Shown here piece after piece: positions 42,240-55,059 of a DNA stretch of 64,000 bases. How positions within the stretch are numbered: the stretch's first letter is position 1; every line of letters starts with the position of its first letter. The notes under the pieces are model-generated. The model was given only the letters and a program-made list of their open reading frames with translations, did not search any database and was not told the origin of the DNA. The stretch comes from Tyto alba (lineage: Eukaryota; Chordata; Aves; Strigiformes; Tytonidae). The DNA is taken from assembly GCF_018691265.1 (NCBI RefSeq), contig NW_024881313.1:10554501-10618500 (forward strand), given 5' to 3'. A program made the position numbers and the translations under genes.

Positions 42240-43620
42240 ATGTCTGGAGATCATCTGGAGATCATCTGGTTTTAGCCTCTTGTTTAAAACAGGCCTGAAG
42301 GCTTAATATCTCTGAGGTTAGACCAAGGCTTCATCCAGTTGAGTTTTGAATATCTCCAAGGATAGAAATTCTACTGTCTCTCCTGCAGTGTCTGACCACC
42401 TTCTTTGGGAAGATCTCTTCCTAGTGTATAACTGGAATTTTCCTTCATGCACATTATATCTATGGGCTAAACTGGTCAGCCTCTAGTTCACTACATCTGT
42501 CCTTCCTGAAAAGAAAGTGTGATATCCGCCTGTCTCCAGTCCTCAGAGAGATCCCACATATGCTAGTCCATTCAGAGATTGCAGAAGAGTGTGTCTCAAT
42601 GAAACGTGTTGGCTCCCTCAGCAGCCTCTGAGACCGTTCAGTCTGGTTTCATGGATTTGTATGTCCAATTTGTTTTGAGTCTTTCACTCTTCATTTTAAC
42701 ACAGATAATACATTTCCCAACATTGTTCCCCAGGACTGAGAAGGCAGATCTGAAAGAAGCCTTTACAAGTTAAAGAAAAGCAAAGAAGACATTGTGTTCC
42801 TCATAATTTTATTGTCTTCCATCATTAACTTCTCTGCCCCATTCAGCATTGCGCCCACACTTAGTGTTTCTTCCAAGATAACAAAAAGGTCTTATTGCTT
42901 TTTGCATCTTTTGGTATCTGAGGTTTGGCTTTCCTAATGTTACTACTGAATGCCCAGCAAATGTTTTTTATAAAGTTTTGGGGTAGCCCAACATTGTTTC
43001 CACTTTCTGTGCAATTCTTTTGAGCATTTGATCTCAGTCAGGAGTTCCCCATTCAGCCAAACTGGCTTCCTCTGCTTGAATTTTAACACATTGGAATGGA
43101 CAATTCTTGTACTTTGAGGAGACTGTCGTTGAAGGTCAGCCAGCTCTCCTGGGCCTCTTTGTCCTTCAAAGCTCTCACCCATGTGATTCTGCCCAGGAGT
43201 TTGACTTGACTGACTTCCTCGTGTCTCTCAAGATCTTACACTCTACTGTCTCTTGCTCAGTTCTGCCAGGGTTACCCTTGACTACCACATTCCCAACCAG
43301 TTCTTTCTTATTTATGAGTAGCAGGTATGCCAGAAAGGCATATGCTTCCTGAATCTACACCACCTGTGCAAAAAATTGCCCCTGACATACTCCATAAATC
43401 TTGTTGATTCTTTGTGTCTTGATGTCCTCATTCTAGCAGTTATCAGTGTGATTCAAGTCCTCCTTGATAAACAGGGCCTGCAGTTACAAGGCTTCTCCCA
43501 GGTTTTTTGCGAAGGCTTTGTCCACAACTACTTTATCAAATAGTCTGTCATCCATCCATTGCAGTCTTCCAGTCATGGTGTCATCTCCTGTCATGTCAAA
43601 GTGTAATCTTTGACTATCTC
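42240..43620 (-). mobile_element. CR1 LINE, internally deleted, with broken ORF2
   Basis: Two CR1 parts lie in the same antisense order. Right part (about 42.75-43.62 kb): the minus strand carries diverged ORF2, with the end of the endonuclease domain at 43.2-43.6 kb, then the linker KPVWLNGELLTEIKCSKELH (within the 79-codon minus ORF 42943-43182), then the segment before the reverse transcriptase, ending near 42.78 kb. Left part (about 42.24-42.65 kb): the reverse complement of the CR1 3' region, with CATCTCCAAGGATAG-AAATTC, CTGACCACC and GGAAGATCTCTTCCTA words and the 3' end near 42240. The reverse transcriptase domain is absent and frames are broken, so the copy is dead. It could also be two separate CR1 insertions in the same orientation. 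Confidence 0.8.
42943..43182 (-). pseudogene. CR1 ORF2 remnant (endonuclease-to-RT linker)
   Basis: This 79-codon stretch has the residues typical of CR1 ORF2 just after the endonuclease: a (K/R)P-W-N-ELL core, a basic stretch, RKWKQC.A and a Y-K segment. In intact elements ORF2 encodes a nicking endonuclease and a reverse transcriptase that copy the element into new sites. Here only the linker is open. Its ATG is not a native start, and the flanking ORF2 needs frame changes. Confidence 0.7.
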
Positions 43621-46600
43621 CATATCTTTTTTTCGGTCACTGAAATGTAGAGCACAAAATACTTATTTGTTGGTTTGTTTATATGTTTACCTTCCTTATG
43701 CTTTTGGAAAAACAGCTTACTCGGATTGGGACTTTCTTTAAACATTAAAATCTATGCACTTAGCTGTCTGGGATGCAGGTTAAAACACAGTTTTTCTATG
43801 GTCTGAATGTCCTGAGTTTGTAGAAAGATACAGTCTAAATTTTCTGAATTATTAGAATTCTGCAGTGACTCTAGATTTCCCTAAAAGGACCTATACGTAA
43901 CTAATGCAAGACTGGGAAAGAATACAACAACAACTTATTTCAGAGAGCCACAGGGTTCACCAGGTTCATTAGTGAGCACAGAGACAATGACAATATAAGA
44001 ACCAGGATATCACATTGCAGTAGGGCTCTTGCACCAGGCTAGCCCCAGGTTCCAGTAAACTAATTATACCATGCAGGTAAAACATTTGTGTTTTATAAAG
44101 TATGGCTATATTATATCTTGAAAAATAATATCCTGTCTCATGTCGTGAAAACATAAGTTGTAAAGATATTATTTTGATTTACTGGAATTTGTTCTTCATC
44201 TTCACGGGGGAAAAAAGCTACTCCAGGTTGTTTCACAAAACAAAATGAGACCAAAATGTTGGTTCTGTCTTGAAGGAACCAAAATACTTTCATATACAAG
44301 TTCACAGTAGAATAAATTAATTTTGAAGAAACAAACAAATGGCAGTTCATAATCCTGTGTTTATATTCCTCTTACCTATTCTGTTTCTCGAAGTTTTCAC
44401 CTAGCAGTTGCTGAACATCTAGAAAAACCTGTGCCATCTCTTGCAGTAGCAAAAAGGTGGAGTTATTCAATTACATTTCAAAGACTGGCAGAGGTCTAAG
44501 GGCAAGAGTTGACTCAGCAAATCTTAACAAGTGTAAGACTCACTTGTGAGCCTCTAAATATACAGACCTCATAGACGATATTACCAGTGGATTCTTGAAC
44601 TCCGGAAACAGTCCTGACAAGACAGTATCCTTGTCACTTTTCTTCACTGAATGGAAAATTCTGCTTCTCTTGGAGAAAACTCCCCTTTGTTGGGATTATA
44701 TTTTCTCTTAAATACTTCAAATAATGATAAATGCTTCCTCAGCTTGCTAAAATTAACGCAAGCTGGTTGCTAGCTATGGAGATGGTAGCTTGATAGATAA
44801 TTTTTAAAAAATCATTGAAGTATGTGAATGCTTTCATTGAAGACAGTGGGTCTTTCACCATTCTTAAAGTTCAATTTGTTCTTAGGTATTTTGCTATAAT
44901 GGGGCGGTTCTTTTTAGATTAATTTCATGACCCAAATTTTTGTAAGTAATCAGAAGGTACTCAGCTACTACAGATAAAAATAGCAATAATTCTTTCTTCC
45001 TCTTCTGCAGAGGAAATAGCTCAATTAGCTATTTTTATTTGTTTGCTTGTATGCATGAGAGAGTAGTTACCATCCATGTGGAAGTCAGATCTGTCCAAGA
45101 CAGTGAGTCTAGTGAAGTTCATCATTAAATCTCTCAATGTCTTAAGATGGATTTTGATATCTAGGAACTTATGGATTGGTGAATTTTTGCTAAAGTTAAT
45201 TTTGTCTCCAGTTTTACAGCTTAAAGGAGTCTGAGGCCTTTGTTTGGAAAAAAATTTCCTTGCATTTCAACTGAAAAACAGCCCTTTATATATCTATATA
45301 TACCCATATATATCTATATATCTTTCTAGCCTTCATCTCCATGGATTAGGTTCACAGCATGAAAAGGAATACACGTTAACTGGCTGAGCAAAGTTAAGGC
45401 AGATCAAATGGGGATAAGCCAGATCAAACGGGGTTATTAGATACAGATAGGACAGGCAGGTTAAACTCATCTAGCATCAATCAAATGAAGCTGGGACCTT
45501 GGACGTTTATATGTTGATAAATAACTGCTAGGGGAAAAAATAAAAAAACGTTAATCATTAGACAAATTTAGTGTTCTTACCTCAATGCTGTGCCTTTGAC
45601 ATAGGTCTTCTGTTTACTAACTCTTTGATGGCAGTGATGACTTATTTCATCCTATTTTTGACTTTGAACAGGAATGTATGTTGGTTCAATCAGAAATGTG
45701 GGTAACATGCAGCAAATTTTATGTATATAATGTAAAATTCTTCCAGTTTTCTGAAACCTAAAGCAAAACTGAATAGTGAGAAAACTGGAAAACAAGCCCC
45801 TCAGAAGGTGCACAAGAGACCTCAGGGACAATTTCTGAGTTGTCTGGAAGCCCATATAATTAAAAAATTAAACAAGCAACCTATGAAAACAGTAAGGCAA
45901 AGATCAGAAAGAAAACTGAGGCATAGACTCAGGACAGAAACAAACTACTTCACTATTCTTGTTCTCATTTCTATAGCTGCTTGTCTGGTGTCATGTCTGG
46001 AACCCTTTACTTCACAAACATCTGGCAATAAAACTTGGAGATTACCTTTCAAGTTTTTATCACTTTCAGCCTCTATGTCTTTGAGCACTCTGCTTCCTAG
46101 TGTTTCCAAGAATAAATCTAAGGCTTTTTGAAATTTTTTGCAAAAGTTCATGGAATTGGATTTCACTTTTGTGTAACAACACAGATATTTAATCACTGCA
46201 AATGAGTTCCAGGTGCTGCAATTGTCACCGCTCAGGCTAAGAATATCTTTCTGGAATAAGTGCACCTCATAGTTTTTGCTAGTATATTGTATTTGTTCCT
46301 ATGAAAAAATGTTAATTTTATTTCTCACCCCTTGTCAATTGGTGGTAGCATTTAACTATTCTGATTTTTTTCATCGAAGGTGTCTGGCTCTTCTTCATAC
46401 AAAACTGTGTTAGTTGCTTATGGATCCAGTAAAATTAATGATACTTTGTGTTTCTTTAGAATATTATTTAATTTTGTCAATTTAATAAATGAAGCCTTAC
46501 AGTTTCAAATATGTTGAAATTATTTGAGAATACAAATCTATAAAAATTACATTGGGAAGAAATAGCTGCTTTCTAATAAGAAAAGGTAGTCTTTGACCCA

Positions 46601-47065
46601 GTGTCTGTATATTTTAAAATTTAATGCTCCTTTAAAATAAAAGTATTACAGTTTTGGAAACTGTTGGGGTGGATGTATGTTCTCTACTTTTTAAATTGAG
46701 TCTTAGCACTACTGAATAGGCACATTCATCCTTAGAATTATCTGTTATTTATCTCATCCCTTTTGTTTCAGAATCAGCTGCAGATTATTCTTTTTCTCAA
46801 GCAAATTTTTAAGAACTGTGTTGATTAGCTTGTTTATTATATGACTCAGTATTGTTTCTGCTCTGAATTTTAGCAGTTTTCTTTGGTCACTGGAAGAGAG
46901 CTAAGCCCTGTAGTGCAGTCCAGCTGCTGTCTCACCATTTTGTACACTACATGCTCCACAAACCGGAGGTTAATCCTAAAAAGGAGCAGTGCTCTGACAG
47001 AATTGATAGACTTCTGGCATGGAATAGATTGAGGATCTGTGGGATTTGATTCTCTTCTGTGTAAG

Positions 47066-47120
47066 TTTTTTTTCTTCTCTTTTTTTTTTTTTCCTCTTTT
47101 TTTTTATTTTTTATTTTTTT
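47066..47120. repeat. Pyrimidine (T-rich) tract
   Basis: About 55 bases of T with scattered C and A, followed by CTAG. It resembles a splice acceptor tract, but no exon-like coding sequence follows. Confidence 0.8.
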
Positions 47121-48240
47121 CTAGATACAAATTACAATTTGACCAACATAAGGAGCATCTTAGCTCACAGCAAATTAGGAAACAAACTGCAGCCCATAAT
47201 TTTTCTTCCTACTCCCACATCCAATGAGAAAGGAAAACATTACGTTGTCTCTTTGTGTGAACAGGTTTCTCTCTGATGTACTTGGCCCACTGCTCAAGGC
47301 AGTGAGAAGTGAAGCCAAAGTCATTCCTTTTCTTTGCTTCATTTGGTCCTTTCCCAGCTTTTTGTTACTGGATTCACAAATTAATGCTGCTGAGGGAGGA
47401 GAGCACTATTTCCCTGGATAACATAATAAAAGCAATTACAACCTCCCTCTCTGTTATAAAGAGACAGTGGACTTGCATTTGTAACTATTCAACAAGAATC
47501 TGGGAAGGGTAGGAAAAGGACCTGTGGAAACAAAGAACTTGGGGTTTTTCCCTGAGCTTCTGTCAGGTCAGGAGCATTAATAGTATTTCAACAAGGGAGT
47601 ACAATAAAAACAGTACTCTGTTCACTATGTGATCCTTGAGATACTCAGATACGCATGTTGTTTACCTTTTGAAGTGTGTGCGTGGCATGTGTGAGGAGTT
47701 TTTTTGAGGGGGGAGGAACCACAAAGGTGGCTTTTTTCTCAGTGAATAATTGGAAGTTTGACTGGTCACATCCTGGGCTCAGGGAGAGGACAGACATGGG
47801 CGCTGTGGGAGTGGCAGTGATTGCTGCTGTCAGCGTGGCTGTGATACCACAGGCAGGTACCCTCAGCCGGGTGGCGTTACTAAAATATTTTCTGGTGTTC
47901 CAGCAGAATGGGCTTGTCTATTCACCTTACTTCATGTTAGGAGTAGCAAATAAGTTTGTATTAGATTTATATATATATATATTTTTTTTTTTTTTAATAC
48001 ATCAATGTTTTAAATATTTTGTTACCAATCTAATCTAACATCTATTACTGAATTTTCAGTTTCCAAATCTGATCTCTATTCTTTCTCAAATTTTTCTTTC
48101 AATGTGTTTAACACACAAGAAAAGTACATGTTCACTCATCTCTGTCTTAATTTAGAACACCGTGTACTTTTGTTCTTGATTTGTTCCTTTTCTTGACTTA
48201 GAAAAAAGTTAACATTTTATTCTCATTTTTCTTTCTGGTT

Positions 48241-48352
48241 CATTTGTTCTGTTTGTTTTGTTTGCTTGGTTTGGTTTGGGTTTTGTTTGTGGTTTGTTTT
48301 TTTGTTTTGTTTTGTTTTCTTTTGTTTGTTTGTTTGTTTGTTTGTTTGTTTT
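48241..48352. repeat. (TTTG)n microsatellite
   Basis: A degenerate T/G array becomes pure TTTG units at about 48321-48351 (about seven units). Flanks are ordinary AT-rich sequence. Confidence 0.9.
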
Positions 48353-51300
48353 ATCTGTCTGTAAGCAGCATTTTTTGTTCTCATGACCTAAAACACATCA
48401 TACTGTGATACTGTTTGTTTTCTGTCATCTTCTGTGTATGCATTTAGGGCTTGTGAAAAGTAACAAATAGACCATCCTGTGGAAGTGAAGGTATCTGGTA
48501 ATCCATAAAGAAGATACTCATAAGCAACAACAGAAACCCTCATTCTATTGCATATCATTTAAGAGTTAGTTGTTGGGATATTTCTAAGGTTTTCCCTTTA
48601 CCATGCTTGTGGACGTCAGATATACAAATGATGGCTACTTTGACTGAGGCAAACTAACATACTTGACTCATATTTATAACAAAGTCTTACCTATCAAAAG
48701 GAATTTGGATTTTTTTCATGCCAGCCAACTGATCTAAGTTCATCTGGTGTAATTACATTCAGCATTTCAGGAAAAGATCATCGATTACTGAATCTTTAAA
48801 AATTCACTCTTGTGCTACTTCTAATAGTTTCCACCTTGACATTTTTTTGGATTCAAGGAACTATTCCTAGTTCTAATATAAATACTGTATTACTGGAAGC
48901 TTAGTGTCTTTTTCTTTTTTTTTAACTTTTTTCTGGCTTTTACAAGAGAAAAAGAGAGAAATGTCTATATGTGTGTGTATTTTGCACTCTAATATATGCA
49001 CCCAGAGAGCTAATAGTGCAACCTACTGTATAAGACTAAGAAGCGGTAAGAAACTGTAAAAGACAGCCAGCAGCTTTATAGAGCGAAACCTGGAGTTAAT
49101 GGTGGATAATAAGTTGATGACAACTCTGATAAAAGGATCCTAGTATTTTACCCTTAATCAAAATTAGAATGCAATACCAATTAGGCTGGTTTTAGACACC
49201 TTATCTTTCTTGGTTTGCTTTGTAATATAACTCCGCTTTTCACAGTCCTAAATTCTACAGTACACTGCAGTATCCAACTAAATTATTTGTATATGAATAG
49301 GAAATAAAATGGTGTTTATCAGCAGCTGACTAGAATTATTCCTAAAGCTTTTTACTCCTTCAAACAGCATAATGATCACCATTTAACTTTTAGTTTGAAA
49401 GCATATACCCTACATTAAAATAAGCATGGGGAATTTCTGCAGTTATATGTCTGGTTTGAATTAAATCATTCCAAAAGGTTACGTTCTTTAATGATAATTT
49501 CTGATATCTGTCTTACTATATTAACATTTCTCCTTTTTAGAGCATTTATAACAACGTATTGTATATTTAAGTTTCTAAAGCAGCTTTGCACAATGTATGA
49601 ATGCTCTTTTCCAATTCAACAGGTGTACTGTACATTTTTATTTACTAAGAAAGTACTTATTTATTTAACTGGTAGGGACTGAGGGACTGCCTTAATGTAT
49701 TTATTACTATGTAGTGGTATTAACTGGCTTCCTTCCTGCTTTCTACATCAATAGAACCATTAGCCAAATTCAGTTTTTACTTTCCTTTTTAGGTGATGAT
49801 GATAACCAAGGAGGACATAGTCTGACTTTTGGATTACTGGAATACTCTGTGGCATCTGTTTTTCTTTGAGTCAGGTACATGTGATGTGCAAAGGACTACA
49901 CAAAAAAGAACTTATTATTGAGACCTTCAGAATCCTTGGGTTTCAGACTTAAATATAATTTCTCTCAAATTTGGGTGATATTTGTCATCTTGCTGAAAAA
50001 AATAGCCATACTAAGATAATAGCTGTTACTTAGAGGGTCAGAAGGAAGAAAGATCTTCCAATCTATGCCTTAAAGTGGTTGAATCTTAAGTATCCTGAAT
50101 ACAGAGTTAAATGTTTCCTAAAGTCACTGGAAAGAAACATTTTGACCTGAGGATGAGTTAGATCTAGTGGGTTCTTTGTTTTGAAACAAGCACAAGGAAG
50201 ATCACCTTCTCAGCCTGCAGACTAAACATTTTCCACTGGATGTCTAAATCTCCTGTACAATTAAGCTAGTAGACTGCACAGATACAGCTCACCTATTCCT
50301 TGTTTGCATAGGTCATATGATAACCTAGCAAGATCTGTTGTAGTCTGCTTTAGTTCTGGAATGTTACCAACGAGACTAATATTTCTGAGAATAGAAAAGT
50401 ACTACATGAGTATATCTTCTATTGATCCCCTCCCTGAAAGAGGGTAAGAACATGCCCTTGGACAGCGCTGACTCTAGTATCTGCTATAGTGGATCACCTA
50501 ATAGTAAGGAAAAGATAACAGGACTTGTGTGAGTAAGGATGCAAGTTCCCTGGACACACAGAAGTCTGTGCATGTCTCACCATAGTAAACATCATTTTCA
50601 CACAGTTTGGTTCCATTTCTTATGCCAGTGAACCTGCTGCTAGTGTTGATCAAATATAATATATAAACCAGCTGAGGAAACTGTTCCTTAAAGCAGAATA
50701 TCACTTATGTTGTTTGTCTGTGGAGGATTTTGGAGAAGATCTTGTGTTGCCAGCAACACAGAGGAAGGGAGATTTCTTTTTGGAAAGGAAAATATGCTTT
50801 CCTGAGATGTGTCTTGCAATGCACTGAACTATAGCTAGACTTCAATGAAAATTTCAGCCACAAGATTTCTGGATGAACTATGGTATTGCCAAGAAAGTTA
50901 ATTACGTTACAAAACTGTACCTATTATAAACAAGTTATGTTGTTCTTGTTATAAAAATGACACATATATTTGTAATACATATTCATACAGCACGAGAACA
51001 CGATGGGCCCAGAAACTTCATGGACATAACAGTGACTGCCTTTAAAGTTTTTTACACCATTTGGCAAATTTTATACTCCAGGAGCTGGGAAAATAGGTAT
51101 TGGTTCAGTTGAAGTTGTTGGTCTTGGGTACAAACTGACCACTAATAATTAAATGTTAAGCATGTCAAGACCCATGTTAATATTGCCAAAAAAGAAATAA
51201 AAATGTAATAAAACATGAGCTTTTAAAGTAACAAAAAAACCCAAACAAACCAAAGAAGAAAACCCTTGGAGAAAAAATTTAAAATTATGCTATCTTACTA

Positions 51301-54300
51301 GATGAGGAATAGAAGAAAAAAAAATTTTTTTATTCTTAGATATTCTTCTAAGTACTTGTCCTTAGTGACTGGAAACTGTCTCAGATATTGCTTCTCTATA
51401 ATAAGCTAAGAAAATTACTTTGAAAATTAATGAGTAAAGCACAACTGAGTACTTATGTAACATGATATGTATAACTTGCTACAGGCAATTGCTGTCCTAA
51501 AACTAAACTAAATACCTCTAGAAGTATTCCAGTTTAGAAACAGTTTCACCTAACATTTCAAATGTCTAACAATGTATCTAAACATTTAAACAAGATCTAA
51601 GTGAAAATCAAATTTAAAAAGCTTAAAAGATAATAACAACAACTGTGTGTGTTTTTCTACATCACTTTGTTATGTTGTCAATGCCTCTGTGGAGTTGGGT
51701 GCTATGAAGCAGTGGGATACCCGTACAGGACTGGGGGATGTGGTCGAGAGAGCCTATCTAGTAGCAGTGGAAAGGCATGCCTTAAAAACAAATGCTTAAT
51801 TTACTTACCATCAGACTGTGACACATACTTCAACTCTGTTTTTATGAACTCCCCATATGTTTTGGTTGTTGTCACTTAACTGTCCACATTTGGTACCTCA
51901 AAACAGAAAGTGCTCAAACCTCAGAATATATGCACTATATGAAACTTCATTTTCAGAAAAGCTTTTTCTTTTTTCCTTCCTTATCTTTTAAACCTACCAC
52001 TTCTGGATGTGCAGATTATTTCACTACTTGTGCAAGATTTATTTTGTTGAGTTAGAAACTTAGCAACAAGCTAGCATGATTGGTTTTTGCTTTTTTAATT
52101 TCTTTTAATGTTTTTTGTTCAGACATAAACATGTTTTACTGGAATATTTTTTTTTTTTCCACTGTGGTATAGAAGATGAATCCAGGTACCTTTTTGCTCT
52201 TATGGGTTTTGCGACTTATAAAGCAGAAGAGTCATTGCCTATACTGTTATTTTGTCTATATTTCATGATCTTTGATCTTTCAACCTTTACCCCATTGCAA
52301 ATAGAGTTTTCTCTAGTACAAGCAGTTCCTGAAGCATCCACTTTGGCCATATTCAACCTACACAGGTTTCTTGAGGATGTTCACCCTGTGGTTTTACAGA
52401 TTCTGAAACAGGAAGCAATTTAGTGAACTCAATTCACTGGAAGGGTCAAATGCCCTCTGCTTGGAAAAAGACAACTGACCTAACACACATTACCATCCAA
52501 ATGGAAATAACTCCTTGGGCCTGCTGCTCAGTAACTTTTATTGTCTTTGTCATAGTATTAAATATGCTGTCTTATTTTCTGCTGGTCCTTTACATTTTTC
52601 ACAACACTACTCCTTTCAATATGTATTTTATATGAACAAAGTTGAAATTTTTATTTAAAATCTATATTCAATTTATACTTGAATATGGATACATATGCTT
52701 AATGCAGTACTTGTTCTCATTCTCTGTGCATTGGTGAAAGGAGGTATGGTAAATTAAGTGTGCAGTTCCAATTAACAAGCTCAGGAGTCATAATCTCGAA
52801 GTTACTATTTAAGCTATGTGAATTATGACAATATACCCAACTTTGAAAATAAAAGTAGTTGTTTTCAAATGAGCTTTTTTTCTTATCACTGAAGTAGAAA
52901 GAATAAAGCTTGAGGTTTTTTTCAGAAAGGCATATGTACATTTTCCCCCTGCTAGAGACAGGAACAGAAGTTGCAGAGGTTCGTAACTATTGCTTCATCA
53001 CTATACTTTTCAGTGAATAAATACTGCTCATCGATAAAACCGCAGGCAGACAGTCAATAATGGTTGAATATTAGGTAAGGCTACAATGAATGTCTTGATA
53101 AATTTATAGGGTGGTGGTAAAGACAACAAAAAAAATCTGAAGGCTAGAGAGAAGGTTTTTAAGCATTCTGTAGAGATTAGAGGCAAGTCATTCACTGGAA
53201 ATCAGGTAGTTGCCTACCCCATTGGGAGACCTAATATTAAAATACCACATAGCTCTTAGAAATGTTAAAGACCAGTTAAGTCAACAGCATTATCTTGTCT
53301 TAAAGATTCTTACTTAGTTCTATATACAACTTTATTTTCATTTGTTAGTCCCATTGAAAAGCAAGATAAATGTCTAGCAAATATACAACTTTAACGATTT
53401 ACACCTTGCAGCAGAGGAAGTTTCTTTTAAAAATTCCAAATGTTACACATGGTACCTTAGAGCTAGACATATATGACAAGTTGCACTTTAACAGATTGCG
53501 ACCCTAGTACATGAGAAAGTAGGGTAACAGCAGAAGTCACCTTCTGAGGTGAGTTTACACCATGTAGAACCCTTTGTTTCTATTTCTGTACTTTAAACTT
53601 AAAATCTTTTTTCCTCTATGGTAGTGGACATACATTAAAGCTATTTTTTTTCTTTATGGTGCCTAACAGGCAGATTATCTATTTCTTCACAGAGCTGAGT
53701 GCAAGTTAGACAATTAAAGAAAAAATCTAAACTTACATGTTTGAAAATCTAGGTAAGAAAGAGAATTTCTGTTTTGTCCTCCTGTAGTATAGGGTCACAC
53801 TTGAGAGCTTTGTTATCATACTGGATTTTTTTTTTTCTCCTTTTGTGTTTGCAGCCATTTGATCTTGTTGCCAAGAGTATTGGAGAATCCTTATTTATCC
53901 TCTGTCTATAACGGGTAACAAATATAACATTGTCTAAAGCTCATCTCTGTTTTTCTTGGAAAGTTAGCAGCACAACAAATCTAATGCAGAACAGCCTTTC
54001 TGTCCATCTCAAATGTTTGCAGAAACTTCTTATTTTTCACCTGTTTTGACTTCCTTCTCATCAAGTTGTGGATAGCAGAATATGAAGTAGTGTTGTTTTG
54101 TGCCTGAGCAGCCTTCTTGACTGATGCCCTTTATGTGGTTTCATCAGGAAGTTGTGAATGATTTGTGTAAAATAGCATTTTCAAGTGTAGAAAGGTCCTG
54201 AAACCTGCTTGTACACCAGCACCAAGATAAAACTTTAATCCAGGTGCTGTAAAATGGATAACAGAAAACCATGTTGGAGATTTCTTTATAGTTATAATTA

Positions 54301-55030
54301 CCATTAAAAATTATCATGATCCTTGACTCATAGCCACCAGGATCCCTAAGATACAAGGTATCATTCCTAGGAATGGAGAAAAAAGGTGTATGCTCACTTT
54401 TTTAGTAGGAAAGGAGTGTGTTTATAAGTCTAAAGATCCCTGAACCTACATAAATAGAATATCCAAATATCATTTAGTCATAAATTACTGAAGTCTTCGT
54501 AAATATGAAGAACTGGAGTCCTATTCATTACCATTCTCTGTTTGCATAATCTTCAGGGGATATAAAGGGTCTCTTTCGGGGCGAAAAATCCTAGAGAGGA
54601 AGGCAATTTAGAGAGATGATAACTTGTGTTAAAAGGCAAGTATTTGTATCACTTATAATAGGCCATCTAAGAATATGATGAGGTTGTTTTTATCTGTTTT
54701 GCACATCTTTATTAACCATTATCAACCAGTTGTTTCTGTATATTTTTTTTTACTTGAGCCTAGAGATGGTTTAATGAAATATATTCATGCTCATTTTCTT
54801 GAATACTCAGGATTACTTTACAAGGATATAAGTAGAGGTATCTACCTTAGAGGGTAGTGGAGGAAACATGGGAATGTCCACATTCCAGCATATAAAAATA
54901 ATGAACCTGTTAGAGGCATCATTTTGGAGTCTGTCCACAATAAGATTATGTTTATTTGATAGAGAAGTTCATGGCTATTTGCATTGCTTCGTTTATCTCT
55001 CTCTTTCTCTCCCTTTTATCTACCCCCCAA

Positions 55031-55059
55031 CCCCCCCCCCCTTTTTTTTTTTTTTTTTT
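55031..55059. repeat. C11-T18 homopolymer tract
   Basis: Eleven C are followed directly by eighteen T. CTCTCTTTCTCTCCC and ACCCCCCAA precede it, so the whole 54.99-55.06 kb stretch is pyrimidine-rich on the plus strand. Confidence 0.9.

Noticed and set aside
45808..46265. Two overlapping ORFs of about 107 codons on opposite strands
   Set aside because: Neither has a recognisable domain; opposite-strand overlap of similar length suggests chance.
47066..47130. Pyrimidine tract ending CTAG, resembling a splice acceptor for an exon
   Set aside because: The following sequence has no coding similarity that I recognise and no paired donor that makes sense with a neighbour.
47676..48038. 120-codon plus-strand ORF
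   Set aside because: It runs from a GC-richer patch into a (TA)/poly(T) run that gives poly-Ile-Tyr-Phe; no domain.
54540..54610. GATATAAAGGGTCTCTTTCG as a promoter
   Set aside because: A TATA-like word alone, with no CpG island, no downstream ORF and no exon.
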